From: JAICLV01 sp036380925
GTDB taxonomy: Bacteria > Actinomycetota > Actinomycetes > Acidothermales > Acidothermaceae
NCBI GenBank assembly: GCA_036380925.1
Contig: DASVDW010000021.1
Coordinates: 1-16,556 of the forward strand
Length of the DNA stretch: 16,556 nucleotides
Reading direction: 5' to 3'
A program made the translations under genes and the position numbers. Shown here piece after piece: positions 1 through 7,295 of this stretch. The notes below the pieces were generated by a model. That model was not told where the DNA came from. It saw nothing but the letters and a program-made list of their open reading frames with translations, and did not search any database. Each line of letters opens with the position of its first letter. Position 1 is the stretch's first letter.

Positions 1-1
1 G

Positions 2-133
2 GTGGTCCACTACGACGACCTGATCGAGGCCGGTTCGATGGCCGAAGCGAAGGCTCGAGGCAAGGTGCGCATCGAAGGCAAGGACTACGTGATGGCCGAC
101 GGCGACGTCGTGGAATTCCGCTTCAACGTTTAG
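2..133 (+). CDS. ychF: Redox-regulated ATPase YchF, C-terminal end only
   Basis: This is the 3' end of a gene that begins left of the window. It reads in frame from base 2 to the TAG at 131-133 and gives 43 residues. The tail contains YDDLIEAGSMAEAKARGK, then EGKDYVMADGDVV and ends EFRFNV. This matches the conserved C-terminal TGS-type domain of YchF (Obg-related, HAS-GTPase family, ribosome-associated, prefers ATP), whose members end in a GDV-x-x-F-x-FNV sequence. The nucleotide-binding domain lies outside the window, so its motifs cannot be checked. The stop is 3 nt from the stop of the convergent cupin gene, which leaves no intergenic terminator. The family call is secure because the C-terminal sequence is very characteristic. 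Confidence 0.9.
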   Translation: MVHYDDLIEAGSMAEAKARGKVRIEGKDYVMADGDVVEFRFNV

Positions 134-136
134 CCG

Positions 137-622
137 CTAGCCGTGCGGCGGCGGCGCGATGAACTCGATCCCGTGCTCCGCCATGCCGGCCAGCAGTTTG
201 TCGAGATCGGGCGCCATCGGCGGCGGCAGCTCCGGCGCGGCGGCGGGCCGGCCGGTCGCGTGGAAGAACCGCTCGGCCGTGCCCGGGATCAACAACGTCG
301 CCAGCCGCGCCGTCGGTGACTCCACCCGGAAGGTGTGCGCTCGTCCGCGCGGGCCGTACACGTAGGTTCCAGCGCCCACCAACTGCTGCTCGTCGTCCAA
401 AAAGAAGGTCACCTCGCCGTCAAGGACGATCCAGGCCTCGTCTTCGCGGGTGTGCCGGTGCACCGGAGGGGCGGAGCCCTTCGGCAACAACTGCTCCGCT
501 AGTGAGAACACGCCGTTGGTCGCCGCCTCGGGGATCTTGAAGCTCCACCAGGTGTCGAGATGCCAGAGATTCTCACCGCTTGGAGGCGGAAGCACGAGTC
601 CGGTCACTGCGGTTTCGGGCAT
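137..622 (-). CDS. Cupin-domain protein (quercetin-dioxygenase-like single cupin)
   Basis: This is a 161-residue small cytosolic beta-barrel protein. Cupin motif 1 fits G-x5-H-x-H-x4-E-x6-G exactly (G49, H55, H57, E62, G69). Motif 2 fits G-x5-P-x-G-x2-H (G85, P91, G93, H96), with Val where Asn is usual. The four metal ligands H55, H57, E62 and H96 are therefore all present, and a bound divalent metal is likely. Cupins of this type range from dioxygenases to binding proteins, and the substrate cannot be inferred. I chose the ATG at 622 because AAGAAAGGA lies 7 nt upstream of it; an in-frame start at 688 would lie deeper inside the upstream regulator gene. The gene overlaps the 3' end of the TetR gene by 50 nt on the same strand, so the two are probably co-transcribed and the cupin is a likely target of that regulator. 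Confidence 0.85.
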   Translation of the reverse strand: MPETAVTGLVLPPPSGENLWHLDTWWSFKIPEAATNGVFSLAEQLLPKGSAPPVHRHTREDEAWIVLDGEVTFFLDDEQQLVGAGTYVYGPRGRAHTFRVESPTARLATLLIPGTAERFFHATGRPAAAPELPPPMAPDLDKLLAGMAEHGIEFIAPPPHG

Positions 623-1247
623 CGCTTGGTCCTTTCTTGAGGCGGGAGGGAGCGCGATCGGCTGCGAGCCGGTTGAGAACAAGCGCATGGACGACGGCCG
701 GAATCTGTCGAGACGAGACTCCCGCGGACATCAGCGACTGCCAGAACGGAAAGTCGACGAGCGCCTTCACCACGCCGATCGTCGACGCGTTCGTGGTGGA
801 CCCTGCCAGCAAGCCACGCACGATGGCGTCGAGCGCCTGTTCCTCGCGGGCGAGAGTGCGGGCGAACGCGGGGAGATGACGCTCGCGTCGCTCAGCGGAC
901 AACCATTGGGCGGCGCGGTCGTAGCAGTGGCAGGAGATCTCGATGAACTGCCGCAGCTTCTCCTCGATGGTCGGCAATCCAGCGAACTGGGCGGCGGCGA
1001 CTTCAGGCGTTGGGACTTCAGAAATCGCGAAGGCCGTCTCTGCGCAAGCCTGCGCGAGCGCGTCGAAGTCGCCGAAGTGGCGGTACACCGTGGGCGTCGA
1101 CACTCGCGCGGCGCGCGCGATGTCTTCCATGCTCGTCGCGGCGGCGGTCCGCTCGGCGAACAGGTTGATGGCCGTGTGCACGATCCGCCGGCGGGTCTCG
1201 TCGACGGCGTCGGCGCGGGCGCGCATCTGGTAGCGGCGGGGGGTCAC
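573..1247 (-). CDS. TetR/AcrR-family transcriptional regulator
   Basis: This is a 224-residue protein. The N-terminal HTH domain begins in the stretch DAVDETRRRIVHTAINLFAE and continues through a helix-turn-helix reading SMEDIARAARVSTPTVYRHFG (about residues 41-61), the standard TetR signature. The C-terminal two thirds form the ligand/dimer domain, which I cannot place in a named subfamily. The basic tail (SDARNRSDRTRASASKR) lies in the region that overlaps the cupin gene and may be disordered. The start used is GTG at 1247; an internal ATG at 1226 is a reasonable alternative, and neither has a strong ribosome binding site. The gene is divergent from the YcaQ-like gene, with an AT-rich intergenic region between them. 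By family precedent it probably represses itself and the downstream cupin gene; the ligand is unknown. Confidence 0.88.
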   Translation of the reverse strand: MTPRRYQMRARADAVDETRRRIVHTAINLFAERTAAATSMEDIARAARVSTPTVYRHFGDFDALAQACAETAFAISEVPTPEVAAAQFAGLPTIEEKLRQFIEISCHCYDRAAQWLSAERRERHLPAFARTLAREEQALDAIVRGLLAGSTTNASTIGVVKALVDFPFWQSLMSAGVSSRQIPAVVHALVLNRLAADRAPSRLKKGPSDARNRSDRTRASASKR

Positions 1248-1337
1248 TCGACTCGCATCCCAACTTGACGGGCTATTTTGATGCTCGGATTTATCTCACG
1301 AAATGTGTTCCAGGTCAAGCTCGATAGCCTTGCCCGG
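1248..1337. promoter_or_regulatory. AT-rich divergent intergenic region (TetR gene / YcaQ-like gene)
   Basis: This roughly 90-bp stretch lies between the two divergent starts. It is visibly richer in A/T than its surroundings, especially at 1271-1310. The same-strand reading frame upstream of 1338 has low third-position G/C, which argues against it being coding. I see only short imperfect inverted repeats here (ATTT/AAAT arms of 4 bp around 1289-1304). A TetR operator is therefore plausible but not demonstrated. Confidence 0.45.
1325..1330 (+). promoter_or_regulatory. Candidate leaderless -10 box for the YcaQ-like gene
   Basis: TAGCCT matches TAnnnT and is followed by 7 nt and then GTG at 1338. 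This is the spacing expected when transcription begins at the first base of the start codon, and it helps to choose that start. No convincing -35 box is seen. Confidence 0.4.
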
Positions 1338-2456
1338 GTGCGCACCCATCAGCTCTCGCGAGCCGACGCGCGTCAGATAGCGATCCGCGCGCAGTTGCTC
1401 GACAGCCCGCGGCCGACGCGACTGCTCGACGTCGTCCGGCAGCTGACCCTGCTCGACATCGAGCCGACCGCCGCGGTGGCGCCGAGCGCCGATCTGGTGT
1501 TGTGGAGCCGGCTCGGCTCCCGGTATGAGCCGGAAGAGCTGCACGTGTTGCTGGAGAATCGGGTGTTGCTCGAGCTGCGCGGCGTGATCAGGCCGAGCGA
1601 GGACGTCGCGCTGTACCGCGCCGACATGGCGGAGTGGAAACGCGGCGAAAAGCTCACCGGGTGGCGGAAGTCGCACAACGGCTGGGTGCTCGCCAACGAC
1701 GCGTGTCGGCGCGACATCTTGCGCCGGCTCGAGATGGCCGGCCCGCAGCTGACCCGTGACCTGCCGGACACCTGCGCCGTGCCGTGGAAATCCACGGGGT
1801 GGACCAACAACCGCAACGTCAGCCAGCTGCTGGAGCTGATGGTGCTGCGCGGCGAGGTGGCGGTGTCCGGGCGGCGCGGGGGCGAACGGCTCTGGGATCT
1901 TGCCGAGCGGGTCTACCCCGACGATCCGATCCCGCCGTCCGACGAGGCGCGTCGCATGCGCGACGAACTGCGCCTGCGCTCACTCGGCATCGCGCGGGCG
2001 CGCCGGACGCAGATGCCGATCGAGCCGATGGACGTCGGCGAGACCGGCGAACCGGCGGTTGTCGACGGCGTGAAAGGTGAGTGGCGAGTTGACCCGGTCT
2101 ACCTCGACGGCGAGTGCTTCAACGGGCGGACCGCGTTGCTCTCGCCGATCGACCGGCTGGTGTACGACCGGGTGCGGATGCTCGAACTCTTCGAGTTCGA
2201 TTATCAGCTTGAGATGTACAAGCCGGTGGCGAAGCGGCGTTGGGGTTACTACGCGCTGCCGATCCTGCATGGCGACCGCCTGGTCGGAAAACTCGACGGC
2301 GCCGCGGATCGAAAGGCCGGCGTCTTCCGCGTCAACGCCATCCATCAGGACGTGCCGTTCAGCAAGGCCATGGTGACCGCGGTCGACCAAGAGATCGCCG
2401 ATCTGGCCGACTGGCTCCGGCTGCAGCTCTTTACAGCTGATCGCCACGCGCCATAG
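1338..2456 (+). CDS. Winged-helix DNA-binding protein, YcaQ/AlkZ DNA-glycosylase-like family
   Basis: This is a 372-residue protein of the HTH_42 (winged-helix) family, which includes the interstrand-crosslink glycosylases AlkZ and YcaQ/AlkX. Recognisable blocks are LSRADARQIAIRAQLL at the N-terminus, APSADLVLWSRLGSRY (about 48-63), PDTCAVPWKSTGWTNN, GERLWDLAERVYPDDP, and the C-terminal FEFDYQLEMYKP-KRRWGYYALPILHGDRLVGK. Members remove bulky alkylated bases. In studied relatives the catalytic motif is Q-x-Q or Q-x-D in the first winged helix; the aligned position here reads LLDIEPT (D40-I41-E42), so activity is uncertain. The reading frame extends upstream to TTG at 1278. I prefer GTG at 1338 because family similarity starts at HQLSRADA, because the upstream codons are AT-rich, and because a -10-like box sits 7 nt before it. 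Confidence 0.82.
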   Translation: MRTHQLSRADARQIAIRAQLLDSPRPTRLLDVVRQLTLLDIEPTAAVAPSADLVLWSRLGSRYEPEELHVLLENRVLLELRGVIRPSEDVALYRADMAEWKRGEKLTGWRKSHNGWVLANDACRRDILRRLEMAGPQLTRDLPDTCAVPWKSTGWTNNRNVSQLLELMVLRGEVAVSGRRGGERLWDLAERVYPDDPIPPSDEARRMRDELRLRSLGIARARRTQMPIEPMDVGETGEPAVVDGVKGEWRVDPVYLDGECFNGRTALLSPIDRLVYDRVRMLELFEFDYQLEMYKPVAKRRWGYYALPILHGDRLVGKLDGAADRKAGVFRVNAIHQDVPFSKAMVTAVDQEIADLADWLRLQLFTADRHAP

Positions 2457-2459
2457 CGT
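2430..2459 (+). promoter_or_regulatory. Candidate promoter of the GH15 gene
   Basis: TTTACA (2430-2435; 5 of 6 match to TTGACA), an 18-nt spacer and TAGCGT (2454-2459, TAnnnT) form a sigma-70-like promoter. It runs across the stop codon of the upstream gene and would give a leader of roughly 45 nt before ATG 2513. This is read by eye only. Confidence 0.4.
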
Positions 2460-2512
2460 GCCTCGTCGTCCCAATGCGAGGGGCTTGGGCGAGACGCGAA
2501 GAGAGGCCTGCC

Positions 2513-5500
2513 ATGGTCCGTCGCTTGCGCACCTTCATTGCCACCGCCGCCGGATTCGCACTCGTCGGTGGCGCGCTCACCGGCACCGCGTCGGCTCTTC
2601 CCGCGACCGACCCGCCGGCCACCTCGGCGCCAGGCGGCCCGGGCGCTCTCAGCCACTTCGACCAGGCCCGCAAAGACTGCCTCGGTACGGCGCGCAACAC
2701 GACGTCCAAGATCTGGTACACCGTCGCGAACGGCGTGCTCTCTGACGTCTACGCGCCAACGATGGACACCACAAACGTCGAGACGATGCAATACATCGTC
2801 ACCGACGGCTCAACCTTCACCGACCTGCAAACCCGCGACACGACCTACACCGTGCAGTCTGACCCGACCGGCATGGTCTGCGCCGTGACGTCGACCGCGA
2901 AGAGCGGGTCGTACCGGCTTACCACGGTCTATTCCACGGATCCGGCCCGCGACAGCGTCGTCGTCCACACCCGGTACACGCCGCTGACGCCAGCCGCCGT
3001 CCGCTACCAGCTTTACGTGCGCCTCGACGCCACCGCCGCAGGCAATGGCGGCGGCGGGCCGGGCAACGGTGGCGCTGACTCCGCGACGATCGACACGTCG
3101 ACCGGCGACCAAGTCCCAGTGTCGTTCGACACCAACACGTCGACGAATGCGGTGAACCGCGATTACGCCGTGCCGACGTACCTCGCGTTGCGCGCGGATC
3201 GGCCGTTCGCCGCGGTGAGCAGCGGTTTTGTCGGGACGCCGAGCGACGGTCTGACCGAGCTCGACGGCTCGCACGCCCTTGCGCCGCGCTACACAAACGC
3301 GACCAACGGAAACATCGAGCAGACCGCGCAAATCGACGTCAGCCGCGGTCGCGAGTTCACCCTCGCGCTCGGCTTCGGGACGACGCAGGCAAGTGCGGTG
3401 CAGACGGCGAGCGCGACCGTCGAGCACCCGTACCTCGCGTCGGTCGTCTCGTACGCCGCGGGATGGCTGAGGTACGACAGCTCGCTGCGTCGCCCGTCAG
3501 CGCGCCTGCCGGGACTGTCAGCGGCGGAGTCGGTGCAGGCCGACCGCGCCTACTACGTCTCGGCGAACGTCGTGAAGGCCAGCGAAGACAAGACCTTCCC
3601 GGGCGCGATCGCGGCGTCGCTGTCGAGTCCGTGGGGGCAGGCGGTCTCGGCCGGCGATCCGGCCAACACCTACTTCGGCTCGTACCGCGAAGTGTTCGCG
3701 CGCGACCTCTACGAGGCGTGGACCGCGCTGTTCACCGACGGTGACCTGGCCACCGCCCGCGACGCCGTGCGCTTCTTGTTCCTGCGCCAGCAGTTGCCCG
3801 ACGGCTCGATGCCGAGAAACTCCTTGCTGAACGGCAAAGTCGCGCCCGACTCGTTCAACACGCAGCTTGATGAGGCGGCCTACCCGATCCTGATGGCTGA
3901 GCAGTCAGGGCTGTCAGCTGACGACGTGCTGTGGCCGCACATCAAGGCTGGTGCCAACTTCTTGATCAGCCATGGCCCGGCGAGTGGCGTGGAGCGCTGG
4001 GAAGAGCAGGGCGGCTACTCGCCGTCCACGATCGCGGCCGAGATCGCCGGATTGATTTCCGCCGCGGACATCGCCGACGTCCACCACGACCCGGCTGACG
4101 CGCGGATCTGGCGCGCCACCGCCGACCAGTACCAGCGCAGCGTCAAGGGCTGGACCGTCACCACCAACGGCACGCTGTCGGCACAGCCGTACTTCATTCG
4201 GCTGTCGAAGACCGGCGATCCGAACGCGGCGATCACGTACAACCTCGGCAACGGCGGGCCGACGCTCGACCAGCGGTCGGTCATCGACGCGGGCTTCCAA
4301 GAGCTGGTGCGGCTGGGCGAGCTGTCGTCGTCCGATCCGGACGTGGCCAACTCGCTCGCCGTTGTCGACGCGACGATCGCGCGGACGACGCCGAACGGTG
4401 TCGGCTACCTGCGCTACAACGGCGACGGCTACGGCGACTGCTACCAGCCAGATCCGCTGACCGATTGCCCGACCACCGGTGCGCCGTGGGCGCCGAGCGG
4501 CCACGGCACAGGGCACATCTGGCCGGTGTTGTCGGCTGAACGCGGCGAGCAGGATCTCGCGGCCGGCGACGCGGTGGCCGCCGGGAAGTTGCTGCTCAGC
4601 GTCAACAAGTTGGCCGGGGGCGTTGGCCTGGTTCCGGAGCAGGACTGGGACTTCGCCAACGTGCCGGCGTCGCCTTACGGCAGCGACCCGACCACCGCGT
4701 CGATCGGCTTTGTCGACGGGCAACCCGATGGCTCGGCGGCGCCGCTCACCTGGGGCGCCGCGGCCGAGGTGCGGCTGACCGCGGACCTCAGCGCCGGGCG
4801 GGTCCTGGAGCGGCCATCGTCGACGACGAGTCGCTACGTCGCGCACACGCAGGGCGCCGCGTCACTCGAGGTGACGGCGCCTGATAACAACACCGCGGCG
4901 AGTGGCACGGTGGACGTCGTGGGCGCCGCTTCGCCCGGTGCGCGCATCGACGTCGCCGACGTGGCGACCGACAACAACAACGCCACCACGCTGTACACCG
5001 GAATCGCGGCAGCGGACGGAAGCTTCTCGGTGCCGGTCACCGTGGCCGCTGGAACGAACGTGCTGGTGATCACGGCGACCACGTCGTCCGGGGAAACCGC
5101 GCAGACGACCCGTTCGTTGGTGAACGACGTGGTCAATGGATCGCTGCTGTTCGAGGTCACCGACCCGACGGGTGACGACAACGGACCTGGCAACTACGCG
5201 TACCCGACCGCGGGTGACTTCCACGCGGGCGCGTACGACATCCAGGAGTTCCAGGTGTACGACACCGGTGCGTCGGTGACGTTCCGGGTGCGGACCCGCG
5301 ACCTGACGCCGACCTTTGGCAGTGACATCGGCGCGCAACTCGTCGACGTGTACGTGCATGAGCCTTCAGCGTCGCCGACGTCGACCGCGGCGTCGTTCCC
5401 GCAGCGGAACTACGCGATCGATCCGGGCGCCGCGTGGAGCCGGCTGATCGAGGTGCAGGGCTTCGGGCAGCGGTTCGTCGACGCCAACGGCGCCACGGTG

Positions 5501-5845
5501 GGGTCGGTGAACGGCATCAAGGGCAACGCGATCTCGCGCTACATCACCTTCTCGGTCGACAAGAGCGTGCTCGGCGGCACACCGACGTCGGGATGGACGT
5601 TCACCGTGACGCTGACCGGACAGGACGGGTTCAGCCCCGACCAGGCGAGGTCGTTCGCGTCGACGCCGCAGCCGTATCAGTTCGGCGTGTGCGCCACGGC
5701 CTCGACCGATCCGCACTGCACGGTCGACCCGAACACGGTGCCGAAGGTGATGGACACCCTCACCCCGAGCGGGGTCGACCAGTCGACCGAGCTCGACTAC
5801 ACGGTTTCGTCGCCGGTGGTGCTCCAAGGCGTCACGATGCCGTAG
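2513..5845 (+). CDS. Secreted GH15 glucodextranase / glucoamylase, four-domain type
   Basis: This is a 1110-residue exo-acting glycoside hydrolase. Residues 1-28 are a signal peptide (VRRLR, hydrophobic core, cleavage after TASA). A beta-sandwich N-domain typical of bacterial GH15 follows (about 40-300), then the (alpha/alpha)6 catalytic domain (about 340-780), an Ig-like domain B (about 784-870) and a glucodextranase-type domain C (about 877-1110, from SLLFEVTDPTGDDNGPG). The acid region SGVERWEEQGG fits the GH15 active-site pattern, giving E497 as general acid. HIWPVLSAERG supplies E676 as general base. This layout matches Arthrobacter glucodextranase, which releases glucose from alpha-1,6-glucans, but alpha-1,4 specificity cannot be excluded. 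ATG 2513 has AAGAGAGG 6 nt upstream, while the in-frame start at 2474 lacks signal-peptide logic. No SLH, LPxTG or other anchor is seen, so the enzyme is probably released. No sugar transporter or regulator gene is adjacent. Confidence 0.9.
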   Translation: MVRRLRTFIATAAGFALVGGALTGTASALPATDPPATSAPGGPGALSHFDQARKDCLGTARNTTSKIWYTVANGVLSDVYAPTMDTTNVETMQYIVTDGSTFTDLQTRDTTYTVQSDPTGMVCAVTSTAKSGSYRLTTVYSTDPARDSVVVHTRYTPLTPAAVRYQLYVRLDATAAGNGGGGPGNGGADSATIDTSTGDQVPVSFDTNTSTNAVNRDYAVPTYLALRADRPFAAVSSGFVGTPSDGLTELDGSHALAPRYTNATNGNIEQTAQIDVSRGREFTLALGFGTTQASAVQTASATVEHPYLASVVSYAAGWLRYDSSLRRPSARLPGLSAAESVQADRAYYVSANVVKASEDKTFPGAIAASLSSPWGQAVSAGDPANTYFGSYREVFARDLYEAWTALFTDGDLATARDAVRFLFLRQQLPDGSMPRNSLLNGKVAPDSFNTQLDEAAYPILMAEQSGLSADDVLWPHIKAGANFLISHGPASGVERWEEQGGYSPSTIAAEIAGLISAADIADVHHDPADARIWRATADQYQRSVKGWTVTTNGTLSAQPYFIRLSKTGDPNAAITYNLGNGGPTLDQRSVIDAGFQELVRLGELSSSDPDVANSLAVVDATIARTTPNGVGYLRYNGDGYGDCYQPDPLTDCPTTGAPWAPSGHGTGHIWPVLSAERGEQDLAAGDAVAAGKLLLSVNKLAGGVGLVPEQDWDFANVPASPYGSDPTTASIGFVDGQPDGSAAPLTWGAAAEVRLTADLSAGRVLERPSSTTSRYVAHTQGAASLEVTAPDNNTAASGTVDVVGAASPGARIDVADVATDNNNATTLYTGIAAADGSFSVPVTVAAGTNVLVITATTSSGETAQTTRSLVNDVVNGSLLFEVTDPTGDDNGPGNYAYPTAGDFHAGAYDIQEFQVYDTGASVTFRVRTRDLTPTFGSDIGAQLVDVYVHEPSASPTSTAASFPQRNYAIDPGAAWSRLIEVQGFGQRFVDANGATVGSVNGIKGNAISRYITFSVDKSVLGGTPTSGWTFTVTLTGQDGFSPDQARSFASTPQPYQFGVCATASTDPHCTVDPNTVPKVMDTLTPSGVDQSTELDYTVSSPVVLQGVTMP

Positions 5846-5849
5846 CCGC

Positions 5850-6875
5850 TCACGGGCTCCACGGCGCCGCGCCCGCCGCGTCGGACTTGATGGTGCGGGC
5901 GAGCGCCGAGACGACCGTTGGGTCTGCGGTGAGCAGGCCGAGTTCGCGGTTGTGGTTCAGCGAGGCGGCAGAGAAGTTTTGCGAGCCCACAAAGGCTTTT
6001 TGCCGCGACGTTCCGTCGTCCGCGACGATCGCTTTGGCGTGGATGTACAGGTCGGCGGACGGTGAGTACGTGCGGACGACGACGCCCGCTTTCGTCAGTT
6101 TGTCGAAGTCGGGCGCCCAGTCGTCTTGCCTCGTCATTACGACCGTGACATGGACGCCGCGTCGTGCCGCGCGCTCAAGCGCTGATGTGGCCGCAGGCAG
6201 GGCCATCTCCTCGTTCTCGACGAGCAACGTGTTGGCGGCTGAGTCGATGAGGCTGAGAAAAACCTCTTCCGCGCCCGGGCTCCACACCAGATCGGCGCCG
6301 TTCGAGGGCGTTGTCTTGTGGTGCTTGAAGTCGGCGTCGAAGGTGGCCTCGACAGCGCGCACGTCTTGTGGTTGACGGTCGAGGACGGCGAAGTCGCGAG
6401 TGTCGCTGTAGTAGCGCGCGGTGAGGTTGAGCGACATCACCGCGGCGACGGAGTTGTCGATGACGACGCACTTCTCGTGCGTCGCCGCATACCGCGCGGT
6501 TGCCCACGTGACGTGAACTCCGTGCGTCGACAGGTCGTCAAACGCAGCCTGGTTAGCGGCCTTTTCTCGATTCGCGTCGAGTATGACCCGGACGACGACG
6601 CCGCGCGCCGCGGCCGCCTTGAGCACGCTGACCGCCTGCGGGTCGACCAACTCGTACATGGCAAGGTCGATGCTGTGTTTCGCGGATGCGAGCAGGGCGT
6701 AGATCGGGGCAACGCCTTGGTCGGGCTCGGTCAACACGCTGAGCGCGCCCGCGGGAGGGGTCGGCGCGACGACGGGCGCCGTCTCCTGCGAGCGCGCGGC
6801 GCATCCGGTGGCGAGCGAAGTGGCAAGCAGGATCGCGAGCGGCGTGACGAGCAGGTGACTCAACGGGCGGAGCAT
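5850..6875 (-). CDS. Phospholipase D-like domain lipoprotein
   Basis: This 341-residue protein carries two PLD catalytic motifs. The first is THEKCVVIDN (H133, K135) followed by SLNLT. The second is YIHAKAIVADD (H279, K281) followed by GSQNFSAASLNHNRELGLL. The duplicated HKD fold makes one active site working through a phosphohistidine, so all key residues are present. Relatives include cardiolipin synthase-like enzymes, phospholipases and Nuc-type endonucleases; the spacing is closest to the small secreted PLD/nuclease group, and the substrate is not known. The N-terminus (hydrophobic stretch, then LATGC with Cys25) looks like a lipoprotein signal, so the protein probably sits on the outer face of the membrane. 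The Thr at -2 is slightly atypical for a lipobox. The gene ends 4 nt from the convergent GH15 stop. ATG 6875 is probably transcribed from its own promoter. Confidence 0.85.
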   Translation of the reverse strand: MLRPLSHLLVTPLAILLATSLATGCAARSQETAPVVAPTPPAGALSVLTEPDQGVAPIYALLASAKHSIDLAMYELVDPQAVSVLKAAAARGVVVRVILDANREKAANQAAFDDLSTHGVHVTWATARYAATHEKCVVIDNSVAAVMSLNLTARYYSDTRDFAVLDRQPQDVRAVEATFDADFKHHKTTPSNGADLVWSPGAEEVFLSLIDSAANTLLVENEEMALPAATSALERAARRGVHVTVVMTRQDDWAPDFDKLTKAGVVVRTYSPSADLYIHAKAIVADDGTSRQKAFVGSQNFSAASLNHNRELGLLTADPTVVSALARTIKSDAAGAAPWSP

Positions 6876-6881
6876 GCCACG

Positions 6882-6887
6882 ACGCTA
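6882..6887 (-). promoter_or_regulatory. Candidate leaderless -10 box for the PLD lipoprotein gene
   Basis: On the minus strand TAGCGT (TAnnnT) lies 6 nt before ATG 6875. This is the geometry of a leaderless actinobacterial transcript. There is no Shine-Dalgarno sequence between box and start, and no clear -35 box. Confidence 0.45.
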
Positions 6888-6937
6888 GGACCGGCGGCCG
6901 GCCCGATTCGCCGCCCGCCGACAAGCTGTGGGGATCG

Positions 6938-7237
6938 CTAGGCCGCGTTGTGCGTGCTCGCCAGCTCGTCGATCCGGCGGGCCAGCGTGACGTCGGCGTC
7001 GGTCACCCCGCCCTTCGAGTGGGTCGCGCAGGTGAAGGTGACCGTCGTCCAGCGAATGTCGATGTCGGGATGGTGGTCCATTTCGTCGGCGACCACAGCG
7101 ACCGCGTCGACCAACCGAATGCCCTCGGCGAACGTTGCGGCTTTCACGCTGCGACTGATCTGCTTCTCGTCGCCCGACCACCCGTGCAACTGCGAGAGCG
7201 CCGCGCGCACGCCGTCCGAATCAAGAAGTTCCGCCAT
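6938..7237 (-). CDS. Pterin-4a-carbinolamine dehydratase (4a-hydroxytetrahydrobiopterin dehydratase)
   Basis: This is a 99-residue protein, the usual size for the PCD/DCoH family. The active-site block EMDHHPDIDIRW, followed by TVTFTCATHSKGGVTDADV, fits the family pattern: the H-H-P triad, an aromatic residue, then His and Asp. The enzyme (EC 4.2.1.96) dehydrates the 4a-carbinolamine formed when aromatic amino-acid hydroxylases use tetrahydropterin, so the cofactor can be recycled. No phenylalanine hydroxylase is present in this window. In bacteria the same fold is also found with little-understood roles in pterin and molybdopterin metabolism. The start at ATG 7237 is divergent from the NUDIX-kinase gene. 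The gene lies 62 nt upstream of the PLD gene on the same strand, but the latter appears to have its own promoter. Confidence 0.92.
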   Translation of the reverse strand: MAELLDSDGVRAALSQLHGWSGDEKQISRSVKAATFAEGIRLVDAVAVVADEMDHHPDIDIRWTTVTFTCATHSKGGVTDADVTLARRIDELASTHNAA

Positions 7238-7243
7238 GCCTCA

Positions 7244-7273
7244 ACCGTCTGCTTTGAACGTGCGTCGCGTCAA
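7244..7273 (-). promoter_or_regulatory. Candidate promoter of the PCD gene
   Basis: On the minus strand TTGACG (7273-7268), an 18-nt spacer and GACGGT (7249-7244) are followed by 6 nt and ATG 7237. The -35 is close to consensus, while the -10 is weak (only A2 and T6 kept). The spacing suits a leaderless transcript. The element lies in the short gap shared with the divergent NUDIX-kinase gene. Confidence 0.35.
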
Positions 7274-7295
7274 GGGGTCTGGCAAAGTGGCGGCG

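Noticed and set aside
1278..1337. Upstream extension of the YcaQ-like protein to TTG 1278
   Set aside because: The codons have AT-rich third positions, the added residues do not resemble the family N-terminus, and the stretch contains promoter-like sequence.
2445..2460. Short inverted repeat CACGC/GCGTG across the stop of the YcaQ-like gene, considered as a terminator
   Set aside because: It has only 5 bp, no U tract, and a promoter-like TAGCGT overlaps it. A promoter for GH15 is the better reading.
3914..4846. A 310-codon minus-strand frame inside the GH15 gene
   Set aside because: It is antisense to the catalytic domain, with Arg/Val-rich composition typical of a shadow frame and no family resemblance.
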